Assembly (NCBI RefSeq): GCF_023065955.2
Contig: NW_026622768.1
Coordinates: 1-64,000 of the forward strand
DNA: 64,000 nucleotides
Reading direction: 5' to 3'
Origin: Ursus arctos
Taxonomy: Eukaryota > Chordata > Mammalia > Carnivora > Ursidae
Shown here: positions 47,354 to 59,480 of the stretch, piece after piece
Layout: each line of letters starts with the position of its first letter
How positions within the stretch are numbered: position 1 is the stretch's first letter
Made by a program: the position numbers and the translations under genes
The notes under the pieces: generated by a model
What the model was told of the DNA's origin: nothing
What the model saw: the letters and a program-made list of their open reading frames with translations, nothing else
Databases searched by the model: none

Positions 47354-47694
47354 TTCTTGAAATACAGTTAAGGTGGTTGGGGGGGTGGAATCTCATCAAA
47401 TTGTCCCTTATTGAAAACCCGGGGTGTCCACTACCACAGCACGGATCCGGAGCTACAACTTTAATGGGTTGGCACTGGGAAAACATATTGTGCCACTCAC
47501 CACTCTTCTGTGGTAGATCATAAGAGGCTTGGTAAAGTCCCGTGGGAAGCGAAGGAAGCAGGATGAGATGCGCAATGATTCTGAAAGGCCAAATGCAGAT
47601 TTAAAAAGCAAGAGGAGGTGCACGGGACCCACTGGCGAACCTTTTTTTTTTCTTCAAGAGATTTCCCTCTTCTAGCTTCTAGCAAGAACTGGTC

Positions 47695-47830
47695 TCGAGT
47701 CATAACCTAGGTTCTGGGTTCTGTCCCAGTTTGCCAACGAGCTCACTAACCTTGGGCACATCATTTGACCTTTCTAAATTTGAGTTTTCTTTACTGGCAG
47801 CATGAAGGGGGTGGGACTCACGATTTCTAA
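47695..47830 (+). mobile_element. MIR fragment after ZNF483 stop
   Basis: TAACCTTGGGCACATCATTT, then GACCTTTCTAAATTTGAG; likely within the ZNF483 3' UTR. Confidence 0.6.
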
Positions 47831-48383
47831 GTTTACCTCCGATCCTCTCCGAAGCTGTGGAAATAAGCTAACCACTTTGGGTTCGATGGAATTTTCAGGT
47901 TTCTCTAGTAGAAAGTGCTCATTTGGGATCCTGAACTGAGACTGTGGTATACTTTTTGAATGGCTGGTGCTGGGAACCCTAGAGTATCAACAGGGCCGAG
48001 TCGGCGGAGCTCACGTGGGTGTGTCTTCAGGGAACGTTTTAACTGGACAAAGTACCCCAACCTGTTTTTCCCTCTGGGCTTTGACTGAGGGGATTAGGAA
48101 TCTAGAGGGCATACATTGGAGCCATCTTGGCCATGAGAGTGCCAGTCTTAGGAAAATGGGTTGGGGGCTGGGAAACGGGGGGGGGGGCGGTGTGGAAGGA
48201 AATGGGTGCTGAAAACAGAGCTATTTGGGATGGATTATCTTTTGCAAAATAGAATTCTATTTTTTTTAAAAGTTTGCTTATCCTAAGTACAGCCCCCTGT
48301 GATCAGAGTGCAAATGTGTAGGACAAAGGTCACAAGCTATGATTGGGCCGTCTGATATGTTTTGGTTGGTCTGCATGGTAAGG

Positions 48384-48414
48384 GGTGTGTGTGTGTGTGA
48401 GAGAGAGAGAGAGA
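48384..48414 (+). repeat. (GT)n(GA)n compound microsatellite
   Basis: GT run passing directly into a GA run, 1 kb past the ZNF483 stop. Confidence 0.95.
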
Positions 48415-48632
48415 CAGACTAGTTGTCACCATTTAAAAAGGAGATTTCATACCAAAAAAAAAAAAATCTTGCCTTGAAAAATTATAAGGGCTGACAACCC
48501 TGGCCCGTATTTCTGTGGGGTCGTCAGCTGGTTTGGAGTAGCAGCTGCTGCCTTTACATGGGGAATCTACTCTTCTACTGGCCAAGTCCTCTGATTTATA
48601 GGACCTGACTTGCCCCACTATAGGAACTTGAT

Positions 48633-48891
48633 ACTATGGTCCCCTACCATCTGGAGAATACATATTCTAAAGTCTAAAGAGACTGCTCCACTGATAGTAA
48701 AATTCAGGAAAAGAATGTAGAAATCCCACAAAATAACTTCTCCATTAAGTGTTTTGTTGAGAAATTAGACCTGAAAATAAGAGTGAACAGTATCAGTGGG
48801 TCATTTCTTACGATGCCTCTCATTGGTGGAGCGTGAGTAATAATTTCTGACTGAAAAAGGAACTAAAAACCCAGAGTCAGGTTTAGGTCTC
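48633..48891 (+). repeat. Copy A of a diverged local duplication
   Basis: It shares long ordered blocks with 50016-50486: CCCCTAC-ATCTGG-GAATA, AAATTCAGGAAAAG, GAAATTAGACCT, CATAATTTCTAAAT-like and GAGTCAGG. It lies 1.3 kb past the ZNF483 stop. Confidence 0.75.
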
Positions 48892-49449
48892 AAGTCCTAG
48901 GGTTCTGGAGGCACCCTACAGATTCACCGATGGTACCACAAAGTTCGTAAAGTTGAAATTTGAGGTAGCTCCTATAAGTGAGGACGCAAACAGACAACTG
49001 TTTATGAAAGTGAAGAGATCCTTAGTGCTGATGGGAGACTCAGCAGTATTTGCTGTGATTTAAGGGGTGTAGGCTTGCAGTGCTACCTCTGAATAATGCT
49101 TCTGGTTTCTTCCTTATACCCCAACTCCCCCCCCCCACCCCCACCCCCCAAAAAAGTTTGTAGTTCGGATATTGCTGTATGGTAATCTGATCTGCATAGT
49201 TACTGCTAAATGGACCAACCAGAGACATTCTAGCCATGAGAGGAATATGGCTTACAGGAATCATTCATCTGGTCTTAAGTTTTTTGCAAACATATATAAA
49301 CCCTGATTTGTTTTCTTGAGAAAGAGACAATTTATAGAGAAATATATAAGATTCTTGAAAAGAGACTTCTTCAGGACGTTTACTGGTTACAGCCTCCAGC
49401 ATACGTAAGAGGAGGTGTTATACCAGCACCGGCTGGGTATCTGGAACAT

Positions 49450-50015
49450 AGAGGGGCTTTTTAAAACAAGTTTTTGGGGTATAAAGTACATATAAAAGTC
49501 ATTTCAAGTGTACAATCCAGTGAGTTTTGGCAGATTGACCGAGTTGTACCAAATCACCATAATCCATTTTTAGAACATTATGTAACCTCAGTAAGATCCC
49601 TCGTGCCCGTTTACAGCTAACCCCCTTCCCACACCTAGTCTCAGGCAACCACTCATCAGTTTACACTCCTGTCTTTGGAGAGTTGCCTTTTCTGGACATT
49701 TTATACAAGTGGGATCATATGTGCTCTTGTGTATTTCATTGACGTATTTTCTAAGTTTATGTTCTAGCACATCAGGCCTTTATTGTTAAATGATACCCTG
49801 TTTTATGGGTATACCGTATTTTGTCCATTCACCGGCGCAAGGACGTTTGGGTCGTTTACAGTTTATGGCTCTTCAGAATAATGCTGCTTTGAATATTGAT
49901 GCGTAAGTCTTTCTGTAGACACGTTTTCATTGTTCTTAGATGCCTGAGTGGCTGGCTCGTAGGGTAAATTTTTGTTTAACTTTTTAGGAAATTGCCAAAT
50001 TGTTGAGCAGCCCTG
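49450..50015 (-). mobile_element. Antisense L1, first part
   Basis: TTTTCTGGACATTTTATACA, ATTTTGTCCATTCACCGG and AATAATGCTGCTTTGAATAT are antisense L1M. It is cut near GAAATTGCCAAATTG by copy B of a duplicated segment. Confidence 0.8.
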
Positions 50016-50486
50016 TATGATCCCCTACAATCTGGGGAATATGTATCTTTTTTTTTTTTTTAAGATTTTTATTTATTTATTTGACAGAGATAGAGACAGC
50101 CAGCGAGAGAGGGAACACAAACAGGGGGAGTAGGAGAGGAAGAAGCAGGCTCATAGCGGAGGAGCCTGATGTGGGGCTCGATCCCATAACGCCGGGATCA
50201 CGCCCTGAGCCGAAGGCAGACGCTTAACCGCTGTGCCACCCAGGCGCCCCCATGGGGAATATGTATCTTAACATCCAAGACTCCGTTGAGAGTAAGTGAA
50301 ATTCAGGAAAAGCATAAAAAAATCATACAGAGTGCCTTTTCAGTTAAGTTTTCTTTGTGAAATTAGACCTCAGAGGAATAGAGTGTGCAGATACTAGTGA
50401 TTATCTCTTTAAGAATTTCATTGGCAAAGTCTCCGTCATAATTTCTAAATGGAAAGGGAACTGAAGCCCTGAGTCAGTCAGGTTTC
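50016..50486 (+). repeat. Copy B of a diverged local duplication, split by a SINEC
   Basis: Homologous to 48633-48891 once the SINEC at 50050-50252 and one TSD are removed. It sits within an antisense L1 whose sequence resumes after it. Confidence 0.75.
50050..50252 (-). mobile_element. SINEC with perfect 17-bp TSD inside an old duplicated segment
   Basis: TSD TGGGGAATATGTATCTT at 50033-50049 and 50253-50269. It interrupts copy B of the 48633/50016 duplication, so it post-dates it. Confidence 0.97.
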
Positions 50487-50487
50487 C

Positions 50488-50720
50488 CTACATCCTCACC
50501 AACCCTTGTCTGTCTGTTTCATTATCGCTGTCCTAAGGGCTGAAATGGTATCTCTTTGTGATTTTAATTTGCATTTCCCTGATGGCTGATGATGGCGAGA
50601 ATATTTCCATGTGCCCTGTAGCTATTCATATATCTTCAGCAAAATGTTTATTCAAGTGTTTTTTCCATTTAAAGAATGGAGTTTATTGAGTTGTCATATT
50701 TTTTATTCTACATAAAAGTC
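50488..50720 (-). mobile_element. Antisense L1, continuation
   Basis: L1 resumes with CTACATCCTCACCAACCC, then TGATTTTAATTTGCATTTCC and GAGTTTATTGAGTTGTCATA. Confidence 0.8.
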
Positions 50721-51129
50721 CCTTCTCCAGTATGAACTCTCTAAATACTAGCCACAGAGAGCAACCTCAAACCCTGCTTCACGACATTTATCAAAAGCTT
50801 GCTTTCAATAACTCCTTAGGTATAATTGCCTAAAGGATATTCAATGCGGGCTGTCATCTAAGTACTTAAATTCATTTTTTATGTCCTATCAGATCATCAA
50901 GAGATTTTAAACTTCTTTTGATTCCTTATAGAATTGTTCTTATTAACCAGCGTGTGACTTCGTGCTGTTGATGTACGTTGACAGGTATTAAAATCAGCCC
51001 TTTAACACATTCTACTTCAAAGTGAAGACTTTGCTTTTCAAAATGTTTCTTCTTAATGACTTTCCACTGAAGACACTTCTTTCAGGTCACAGGACAAGAT
51101 AAAGCTGCTCCTGCCAGCGAATCTCCTTT

Positions 51130-51595
51130 TATATACTTATTTTTGAGTTAGTTTTTAATGTGTCAAAATACACATAACATAAAATGGGCCATTTTAACCC
51201 CTTTTGGGAGTACAACTCAGTGGCATTAAGTACATTCATGTTGTTGTGTAATCATCACCACTGTCCATCTCCAGAACTATTCTGTCCTGCCCTCAGCCCC
51301 TGGCGACCACTGTTCTGCTTTCTGTCTCTCTGAATTTGAATATTCTAGGTACCTCCTATACATGGAATCATTGAATATTTGTTCTTTTGTGTCTGGCTTT
51401 TTTCACTTAGCAAAATGTTTTTTTTTTTTTTTTTTTTTTTTTAAGGTTCATGTTGTAGCAGGTGTCAGAATCTCATTCCTTTTCAAGACTGAATAATATT
51501 CCATCGTATGTATATACCACATTTTGTTCCTTCATCCATCAATGGACATTTGGGTTATTTCCACCATTTTGACTGTTTTTAGTGGTGTAAAATAG
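51130..51595 (-). mobile_element. Antisense L1 3' UTR and ORF2 end
   Basis: AAAATACACATAACATAAAA, TGGCATTAAGTACATTCATG, AATAATATTCCATCGTATGT. A 25-T run lies inside (about 51418-51442). Confidence 0.8.
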
Positions 51596-51599
51596 CAGA

Positions 51600-53179
51600 G
51601 TCCCTGTATTCAGTTCTTCACAGATGTTGTTAATGGCATCTAGAACGGAGACTCTTCCAGAAGGTTTTCAGTTCACTTTTCCGAGATCCCACAGAGGAAT
51701 CACTATGGCAGCTACAGCCTTACGAAATGTATTCCTGATGAGACCTGGAAGTTGAAATCAATCCTTGATGTTGATGCGGGGGTTGCAGAGAGGATATTGT
51801 GTTAGCAGTGACAAAAACCACAACCTTGTACATCTTCATCAGAGCCCTTGGGTGACCAGGTAAATTACTACGAGCAGTAATATTTTGAAAGGGATTTTTT
51901 TTTTTTCTGAGCAGTAGGTCTCAATAGTGGGCTTACAGAATTCAGTAAAAACCGTGTTGTAAACAGATGTGCTGTCATCCAGGTGTTGTTCCATGTATAG
52001 AGCACAGGCAGAGAAGATACTAGCATAATTCTTAAGGGCCCTAGGATTTTTAGAATGGTAAGTTAGCATGGTTGCAACTTGAAGTCACCAACTGCATTCG
52101 TGCCTAACAAGAGAGTTAGCCTTCCCTTTGAAGCCAGGCACTGACCTCTCTGGTTATGAAAGTCCTAGATGGCATTTTCTTATAAGGCTGTTTGGTCCTC
52201 ACTGAAAATCTGTCGTTTGGGGTAACCACCTTCATTAAGTAGCTAGTTCTGGATAACTTGCTGCAGCTTCTGCATCAGCTGTTTATCTGTTATCTGTTTA
52301 TCTGTTATGTAGCTGTTATTTCTATTTACTGCTTATGTGATGAAGGTGCCTTCTTTCCTTAACTCTCATGACCCAATCCCTGCTCACTTTGAATTTTTCT
52401 GTGCACCTTTCTTACCTCTCTCAGCCTTCATAGAATTCAGGAGAGTTAGGGCCTGGCTCTGGATGAGGCTTTGGCTTAAGGGAATGTTGTGGCTGGTTTG
52501 ATCTTCTCTCCAGACCACTCAGACTTTCTCCCTATCACTAAGAAGGGTACTTTGCTTTCTTATCATTCATGTGTTCATTGGAGTAGCAGGTTTAATTTCT
52601 TTCAAAAACTTTTCCTTTGTGTTCACAACTTGGCTAACTGACGCCAGAGGCCTAGCTTTTGGCCAGTCAGCTTTCGACATGCCTTCCTTACTAAGCTTAA
52701 TTATTTCTGGTTTTTTGATTTAAAGCGAGGAATGTGTGACTCTTCCTTTCACTTGAACCCTTAGAGGCCATTATAGGGTTATTAACTGGCCTCATTTCAG
52801 TATTGTTGTGTCTCAGGGAATCAGGAGGTCTGAGGAGAGGGAGAGAGACCTGGGGACCATGGGTCAATGGCACAGTCAGAACATACACATTAATCAGTTA
52901 AGTTCGCCGTCTTATGTGGGTGTGGTTCGTGATGGCCCAAAACAATACAGTAGTAACATCAAGGATCACTGATCACAGAACACCATAACAGAAACGGTAA
53001 TAGTCGAAAAGTTTGAAATATTGTGAGAATCCCCCAAACGTGACACATAAAGTGAGCAGATGCTGTTGGAAAATGGTGCCAGTAGACTTGCTCAACCCAA
53101 GGTTGGTGCGAACTTTCAATTTGTGTAACACAAAAAACCACATGCACAATATCTCTGAAGCACAATAAGATATGCCTCT
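51600..53179 (-). mobile_element. Tigger1-like DNA transposon relic
   Basis: About 1.6 kb of pogo-type Tigger sequence with its transposase on the minus strand, dead. The 5' terminus is kept at the right end (GCACAATAAGATATGCCTCT against the CAGGCATACCTC inverted terminus); the other end is truncated. A minus-strand frame at 51839-52069 preserves part of the transposase C-terminus but carries changes at the catalytic-loop region. It abuts an antisense L1 on the left. Confidence 0.85.
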
Positions 53180-53673
53180 ATTTTTGTAAATGCTACAAAC
53201 ATTCATTAATGCTTAGTATATACAATGCACTTTATGAGGAGACGAATAGTTCACATTCTCCACCCTGTAGAAATCCAGTCGGATGTGTAAGACTGACGTG
53301 TATTGGAAGGGTGCGTAGGCTGCAGGTCAGAGCAGGATTGCAGCTAACAGCTAAAATGAGCTGTGTGCAGTGCTAAAAATGAAGGGAAACCTCGCAGGTG
53401 GGAACACACGGGAAAGTGACTCTGACACTTGGGGGTAGGAGTCGGTTGCACCTCGTGTTGCCACAGTTGAGGCCCCACATCATAAAGACCTTTCTTCCCA
53501 GCCCCTTTGAGGAGTTTGTGTTTTATTAGCAGGGCAGTGGAGAACCACTGGAAGTTCTTCCCGTGTGTGTGTATTACCTGATAGAGACTTCTATTTTTGT
53601 TGTTTCTTGTTTTGTGTTTTCCTCAGAATTATTTCTCTGAGGTGGAACTACTTGATGAAAAGGGAGACACATT

Positions 53674-54084
53674 TTAAGGTTCTGAAAATGTACTGTCAAA
53701 TTGTCGTTTATGAAGTACAGCACTTTCATAGGGTCTCTCCCTTATGTGGAAATATGGACGTCTATAACGGTCTGACCTAAGGAAGCTTTTCCCCAAACCA
53801 GGGCACTTGTGTGGGCTCTCTCCTGAATTAATCTCATGCTTACAAAGTTGGAAATTACTAGCAAAATATTTTCTACCCTGAGGGCATTGGTGAGATCTTG
53901 CTGCTGGACTCTTTCTTACAGGTTCTAAGGTCAAGAGATTCTTCCAGGTTGGAGTCCTCAAGTGTCTCTCCCTATAGAGTGATTCTGGTAACCTACAAGC
54001 ATTGCCAAATCTATCAGTAGCTCTTCTGGGGGCTTTGCCGTTGGTATTCAAGAGGTTTGTAGTCTTTTTGTAAAACAGAACCAA
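53674..54084 (-). pseudogene. Degenerate C2H2 zinc-finger gene fragment
   Basis: An open minus-strand stretch of 136 residues contains recognisable but broken finger modules: HQCPQGRKYFASNFQLCKHE, then SGESPHKCPGLGKSF and RERPYES, with F, L, H and TGEKP-like linker remnants. The second Cys of each CxxC pair is lost, and the His ligands are incomplete. The frame has no visible KRAB exon. It lies 6.3 kb past ZNF483, on the opposite strand. It appears to be a decayed zinc-finger gene or a retained piece of one; it is not an obvious copy of ZNF483. Whether it derives from a lost local ZNF gene or a retrocopy cannot be told here. Confidence 0.65.
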
Positions 54085-55365
54085 GGAGAGCAGTCCCCTC
54101 TAAAGTAGTAATTCATGGATGCCTAGTCCCTGTTTTTTTCTGCTTTGAAGAATCTTCATTTTCTCACTTGATCTGCCAGCCTCATCAGAACCTTCCTTTC
54201 ACTCTTAAAGATCTTTAAGACGGTTGTTTTAAAGGTTTTGTTTAGCAAGTCTGATCCCTGGGCTTCCCAAGCTACGTTTTCTATTGATTTGTGTTATTCC
54301 TTCAAATGGGCCTTACTTTTCTGTTTCTTTGTATGCCTTGTGATTTTTTTCGTTGAAAACTCGACATATAAATCTTCTGGTTTGGTAGCTCTGGAAATCA
54401 GGCTTTCCCTCTTTTGAGAGTTTGTCATCTTTTTGATTGTTTTAGGGTGTGTCTGTGCTGGGGATCAGTCTGTGCGGAATGCTTAAATTTTTCTGACTCT
54501 GTATTTCCCTGGGCAGAGGCTATGGTTTTCTAAATTCTCCCATATGTGAATTTTTTTTTTCAATGTCCAGAAAAACCAGGTGCTCTCCCTTACTTCCTCT
54601 GGAAGCTACTTTAGCCAGTGGGGGTTGGAAGAATGGTGGCTGGCTTCTGTGTCTGCTCTTCCTTCATGATCAAAAGATCCACCCACAGTCAGAACCCAGA
54701 ACTCCGATATATAGAGGCAAAGGTGTTTATTGCCTCCTGTGGCTCCAGCAAGGCAAACTATGGATGTGGGCCGGCCAGTAGAGGCTGGGTGGCTCCTTAC
54801 TGTCCTGAAGGCTAACATCCACCGTGAATCATCCCAGTTTACCAGTCAAGGTTTCCCCTGGGAGCTCTTAAGTTTTTTTAAATAGACCTCCTGTATTCCA
54901 GAATAATCACTAGATACCTTCTTCCAGTACAGTTGTTGTCTAGGTGGCAAGATGGATTCCTGGCACTTCCTACTCCACCATCTTCCCTGACATCACTTCC
55001 TCCACATCTTTGATCTTTATCTTGCTTTCTGGAAAATTTTTTTGGCTTTATCCTCCAACTCTACTACTAAATGTTTTGAGTGTTTTATTGCTGTTGTCAT
55101 ATTTATAATTCTAAATGCATTTTCAGATTCTCTTTTCTTTTTTGATCATTGGTTTTTGTTTCATGGGTGAATTTTTTCTTCCTCTGAGGATGCTACTACA
55201 GTGTCTTTCCATGTTATTCTGCTCTCTGCATTGTCTGTCTTCCTCCAGGTTTTTAACCTATTTTCTATCTTTCACATTGGAAGCTTTCCTCAAATTTCTG
55301 GTGATCTTTGTCCACATTTAAGAAGAGGGCTCTAAAAAGCTGACTGGAAGGTGTTTAAGTTACTG
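54085..55365. other. Stretch without recognised gene
   Basis: AT-rich sequence with the style of an old antisense LINE 5' region (for example near 54880-55330), but no confident family. Confidence 0.4.
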
Positions 55366-57014
55366 CAGCACTGTCCAAGAGGAGCAAACTGTGAGCCACA
55401 TATGTAATGTCAAATTTTCTAGTAGCTACTTTTAAAAAGCAAAGCAGATGAAGCTAACAGTATATTTTATTTTGAGGGAGACATAATATTATTTCAACAT
55501 ATTTTAACCAGTGTAAAACTTATTGATGAGATATTTTATATTATTTTTTGCATTGTCTTCAAAACCCAGTGTGTATTTTATAAACGTTGCAGCACATTTT
55601 AATCCATATACTAAATTTTCATCTGAATTACTTGATGCATTTTTAGATTTATAAAACTTAGTGTTGAAAAGTAGATTCACATAGTTCTTCCAAACATATC
55701 TTGTTATTCTAAATAGATGTAAAATTTTCCAATAACTACATCAAGTATCAAAAGAATAACTTTACTTCGATATTTGCATCCACATTGACAAAACTATTCA
55801 TCTTTTTATTGGAAGAACTGATTTGATTTTGAAGCAGAAGCATATCATTTTGAAAACTGTTCAAGTAAATTCACTAACTCTTACGTCAACTCAGTATTAT
55901 TAACATCAAATTTGGTATAAGGTATTGCATTAAATAGAAACAAAACTAAATTTATCCGTATCAACAAACCAGTCTTTACATCTTTTTTTTTTTGCAGCTA
56001 ACATACATAAAATGCTACTGATTACATTTAAAATTTCAATATTGACCCAATGTTAGAAAAATGTATACAATTGTCATTTTTAATTTGTATTATGAAATGT
56101 TTCAGTTTTAACTAAATTATTTTAAATAAATTTTTTCACCTAAGTAGGTACAAGTTTTTCCTGTTTTAAGGATCTTCAAATTTAGCTTATTCGTGCACAG
56201 TGTTACGTTAAGGAGAATTATCATACTGCCACTTTTTGTCCTTGATTAAGTGGCAGGCATTCCTTTCATTTTAAGAAAACCTTGAATTGGAATTCCTCAT
56301 ATAGGAAATCTTTGTAAAAATTCTTTTACGACGCAACCAAAGGACATTAATAAAAACGCAAGATCATTAAAACCATTATCGTCACCAATTCCATAACCTG
56401 GCAATGATTATTTCATGGGCATTCGCAAATATATATTGAAGAATTTTGACATCTGTATTCCTGACTCCTTAGAGTCTAACTTAGAAAACAACACAAGTAT
56501 TTTCAACAGTTATCAGACAATGGAACAAAGCAATGAGGGAAACATCATTCTCTTGCTTTAAAATTCCACTACTTTTGGTCTTTTGACTTAACATAGCTGG
56601 AGTCTCCTTCTTATGATAGAAACTAATTTTTCTATGTCTAGCTGAAATTCTTCAACAGATGAAAAACTGTCAAAAGTACCTGTCATGAGTTCGAGTTTTT
56701 AGGCAATGAATTGACATTCCTTTGTAAATTTGGATGTTCTTTGAGACAGAATGTTCCAAAATTTCCGACGGGCACTGTCTTACTTTACATGACTCATCTA
56801 AAGCTAAAGTATATACTTCGCAACTTTTAAAATTGTGAATCAACTGATCTTTGATAGTATTAGAAACTTCTTGTATACTATGAATAACATTGCTTAGAGG
56901 GTTAATTGAAAATTTCAACTTTTGGAAATGTCTTTTTAAGTCTTTCTCATAATTTTCTAACTAAATTACCATAACTGAAATGATCATTTCTTTTTATCAT
57001 CTTTCCACCGAGGA

Positions 57015-57048
<34 letters not shown>

Positions 57049-57887
57049 CCAAGAATTCAAGTATTGTATAGCTGGCCAAGTTTACAAGCTCAAAAATCCT
57101 GTTAAAAACTGTTTAAATTTTTTTGATGGATATTGCTCATTTCATGTGACTAATTTCGTGGATTTTTTTTTTTTTTTTGACTGTTAGAATACTTATCGAA
57201 CTCACTAGATTGTTACTGGAAATGACAAATATTAGCTGTTGTCTTAAATATCGTCTACTGTATTTAACGCTTCTGTATACAACAGACAGCTTTTCCATTT
57301 CGCTGTGCCTGCAGTAAATTGCAATCACCATTCATCGCACTATCCCCCCTTCCCCTTTTCCCTTTGCTAGTTGTAGTACTTGCTTCTGTAGTGCACTGAA
57401 TTCTGCCTTGGTAATATGCCTTCATTTAAAAGTTAAATATTTTCCCATTATTTTTTTAACCTAGAAAATGATTATAATCAAAATCGTGCGTCTCTCAGTT
57501 GATGATTACGATTTGCATAGGTATCACCATAACTCGTACTGTCTATCTAGGTATACTTGAACTCGTGCTAGCCACAACAAATATCCAAGCAAACGCATCG
57601 TGATGTTATTTCAGTGCATAGAAGAAAATCATCTGAACCGAATCAATCTGTCGATCCTGCCTAGATTGGTGAAGTGTTTATCTGTAATCCTAGAACTAAT
57701 GCACGTTCCTGTATAAGCATTACAGTACAACATCCTGTGCGATGCAACAGTTAAAGTGAATTGTAGTTCTATGAAAACAATAAAGTTGTGTTTAATGGGA
57801 AAACATTGCGCTTCAGTGTTTTAAATCTCAGAACGTGGCACTGTTCATACTTGCAACTTTATGTGGCTACCATATTGGACAATACAG
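55366..57887 (-). mobile_element. Near-full-length hAT-Charlie transposon relic
   Basis: Inverted termini CAGCACTGTCCAA (55366) and TTGGACAATACAG (ending 57887) enclose 2.5 kb. A minus-strand frame (56670-56918) keeps the hAT transposase signature 'SCEVYTLALDES'. Stops and frameshifts elsewhere show it is dead. Flanking 8-bp sequences agree at only 4 of 8 positions, as expected for an old insertion. Confidence 0.75.
57017..57047 (+). repeat. (GT)15 microsatellite
   Basis: Dinucleotide run inside the hAT-Charlie relic. Confidence 0.96.
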
Positions 57888-58111
57888 GGTCGGAGTAACC
57901 CTTGCTGGCCAGTAAGCCCAACAGGTCAAAGTGGCCTAACTGAACAACAGTTCCTTACCCAGGCAGGCTTCCTGCATTTTGTTGCCTTCCAACATTTTGT
58001 AGCTGTGCCATCTGGAGGCCCCAGAGGCAAAGAAAGCAAGAATAGGAGCATTGTACATTTATACATATATATTTAAACACTAACCTGGAAGCAGCTTAGA
58101 ACCATGGGTCC

Positions 58112-58300
58112 TGGGGCACCTGGGTGGCTCAGTTGGTTAAACAGCTGCCTTCAGCTCAGGTCATGATCTCGGGGTCCTGGGATTGAGCCCCATATCGGGC
58201 TCCCTACTCAGTGGGGAGTCTGCTTCTCCCTCTTCCTCTGCTGCTCTCTTGCTTGTGCCCTCTCTCAAATAAATGAATAAAATCTTAAAAAAAAAAAAAA

Positions 58301-58332
<32 letters not shown>

Positions 58333-58334
58333 AA
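58112..58334 (+). mobile_element. SINEC with (GAAA)n tail, perfect 14-bp TSD
   Basis: TSD AGAACCATGGGTCC at 58098-58111 and 58335-58348. The tail is a GAAA tetramer array from about 58301. Confidence 0.96.
58301..58334 (+). repeat. (GAAA)n microsatellite from a SINE tail
   Basis: Tetranucleotide tail of the SINEC at 58112. Confidence 0.95.
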
Positions 58335-58348
58335 AGAACCATGGGTCC

Positions 58349-59480
58349 CAACTGGGTCCCAAGGTATCACAGGTCACAAGAGAACTCATAGGGATTTCCC
58401 AGGATATTTTAAATTTTAGGGAAACAGCTATCACTATTGGGCATAGTACCAAATACTATTTGGACCTATTTAGCAAATGGGACAGTTAGGTATTTCTTAC
58501 TTAATTGTGCCTAGGGGCACTGTGAAAAGCTGACTGTGGTGCTAAGAATGCTCTAACCAAGAAACAGGGAGCATGTGGCTTAGAAATCGCTTCCGCTCTT
58601 TTCTGTTGGCCAGAAATCAGTCACATGACACCTCACTGCAAAGGAGCCTGGGAAATTGTCTTCCCCTCATTGTAAGCACATGGATTGGTTTGGCCACAGC
58701 CTCTCCTAATCACTATGGACTTTCATTATCCCCCCACACAGTACATACCTTCTTTTCCTAAGGGAGGCAATCCAAAGTCTGTTATCAGTGTTTCCACCTG
58801 TAAGTCCAGGGTCTCTGGGTTAGAAGCTTGAGTACATGGGAGCAGCAGATCAATTTGTGGGCTTCACAGAAGGATGGGGTGTTCACTTAGTTTTTGCCTT
58901 AGGGACCCCAAATGTCAGTGTCTGTCGGTCATCCTTGGAGTGGTGTTATTTCTCCAGAAGGATCTACAGTTTTCCAGAGAGGGAACTAATCTGCCAGGGG
59001 CTATACAGCTGGCTGTTGTGGACTAGGTGGAAGAAAGCAGCATGGCAGGATGGGAGTTGGACTTCACCCCGCCCCCCTTATACAGACTTCCGCTTAATCT
59101 GTTCTCAGCCTTACATCTCATCTCCACCCTCTTCCAGGGCCAGGGACCCAAGTTAAAAGCCTCAGTTCCCATTCGGTCAAAGATTATACTTCAGTTTTCT
59201 GTGGGGGTTGTGGAGGGATAGATAATCACTGTGCAAAGTAGGAGTGGCATTGTGGGCTTGAGCTGCTCTTTACGCATATTTTCAAGCACTATCTTTTTAG
59301 CCCCCCGATTTCCTCCCCACTTCCAGAGTACCTGATGCCTCCACCCCCCAATTCCTTGTAGGTTTCATCAGTGCCCTTTGAAAGAAGGCAGTCGTGCCTT
59401 TTTTTTTTTTTCCTGTGCTGTCAATAGAAGTTCCTCTAAACAGTATGTGTCTTCATACAATATTGTTTGGAGTTATATGT
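58349..59480. other. Stretch without recognised gene
   Basis: I recognise no gene or certain repeat family; pieces such as AAAGGAGCCTGGGAAATTGT are reminiscent of an old LTR or LINE. Confidence 0.4.

Larger units (their letters stand above)
47354..48632 (+). other. ZNF483: ZNF483 3' UTR and flank, end not determined
   Basis: Sequence after the stop codon, with a MIR and a compound microsatellite. I saw no convincing AATAAA here, so the polyadenylation site is unassigned. Confidence 0.5.

Noticed and set aside
57779..57784. AATAAA followed by a GT-rich stretch as a gene end
   Set aside because: It lies within the hAT-Charlie relic, 10 kb past the ZNF483 stop, with no exon nearby.
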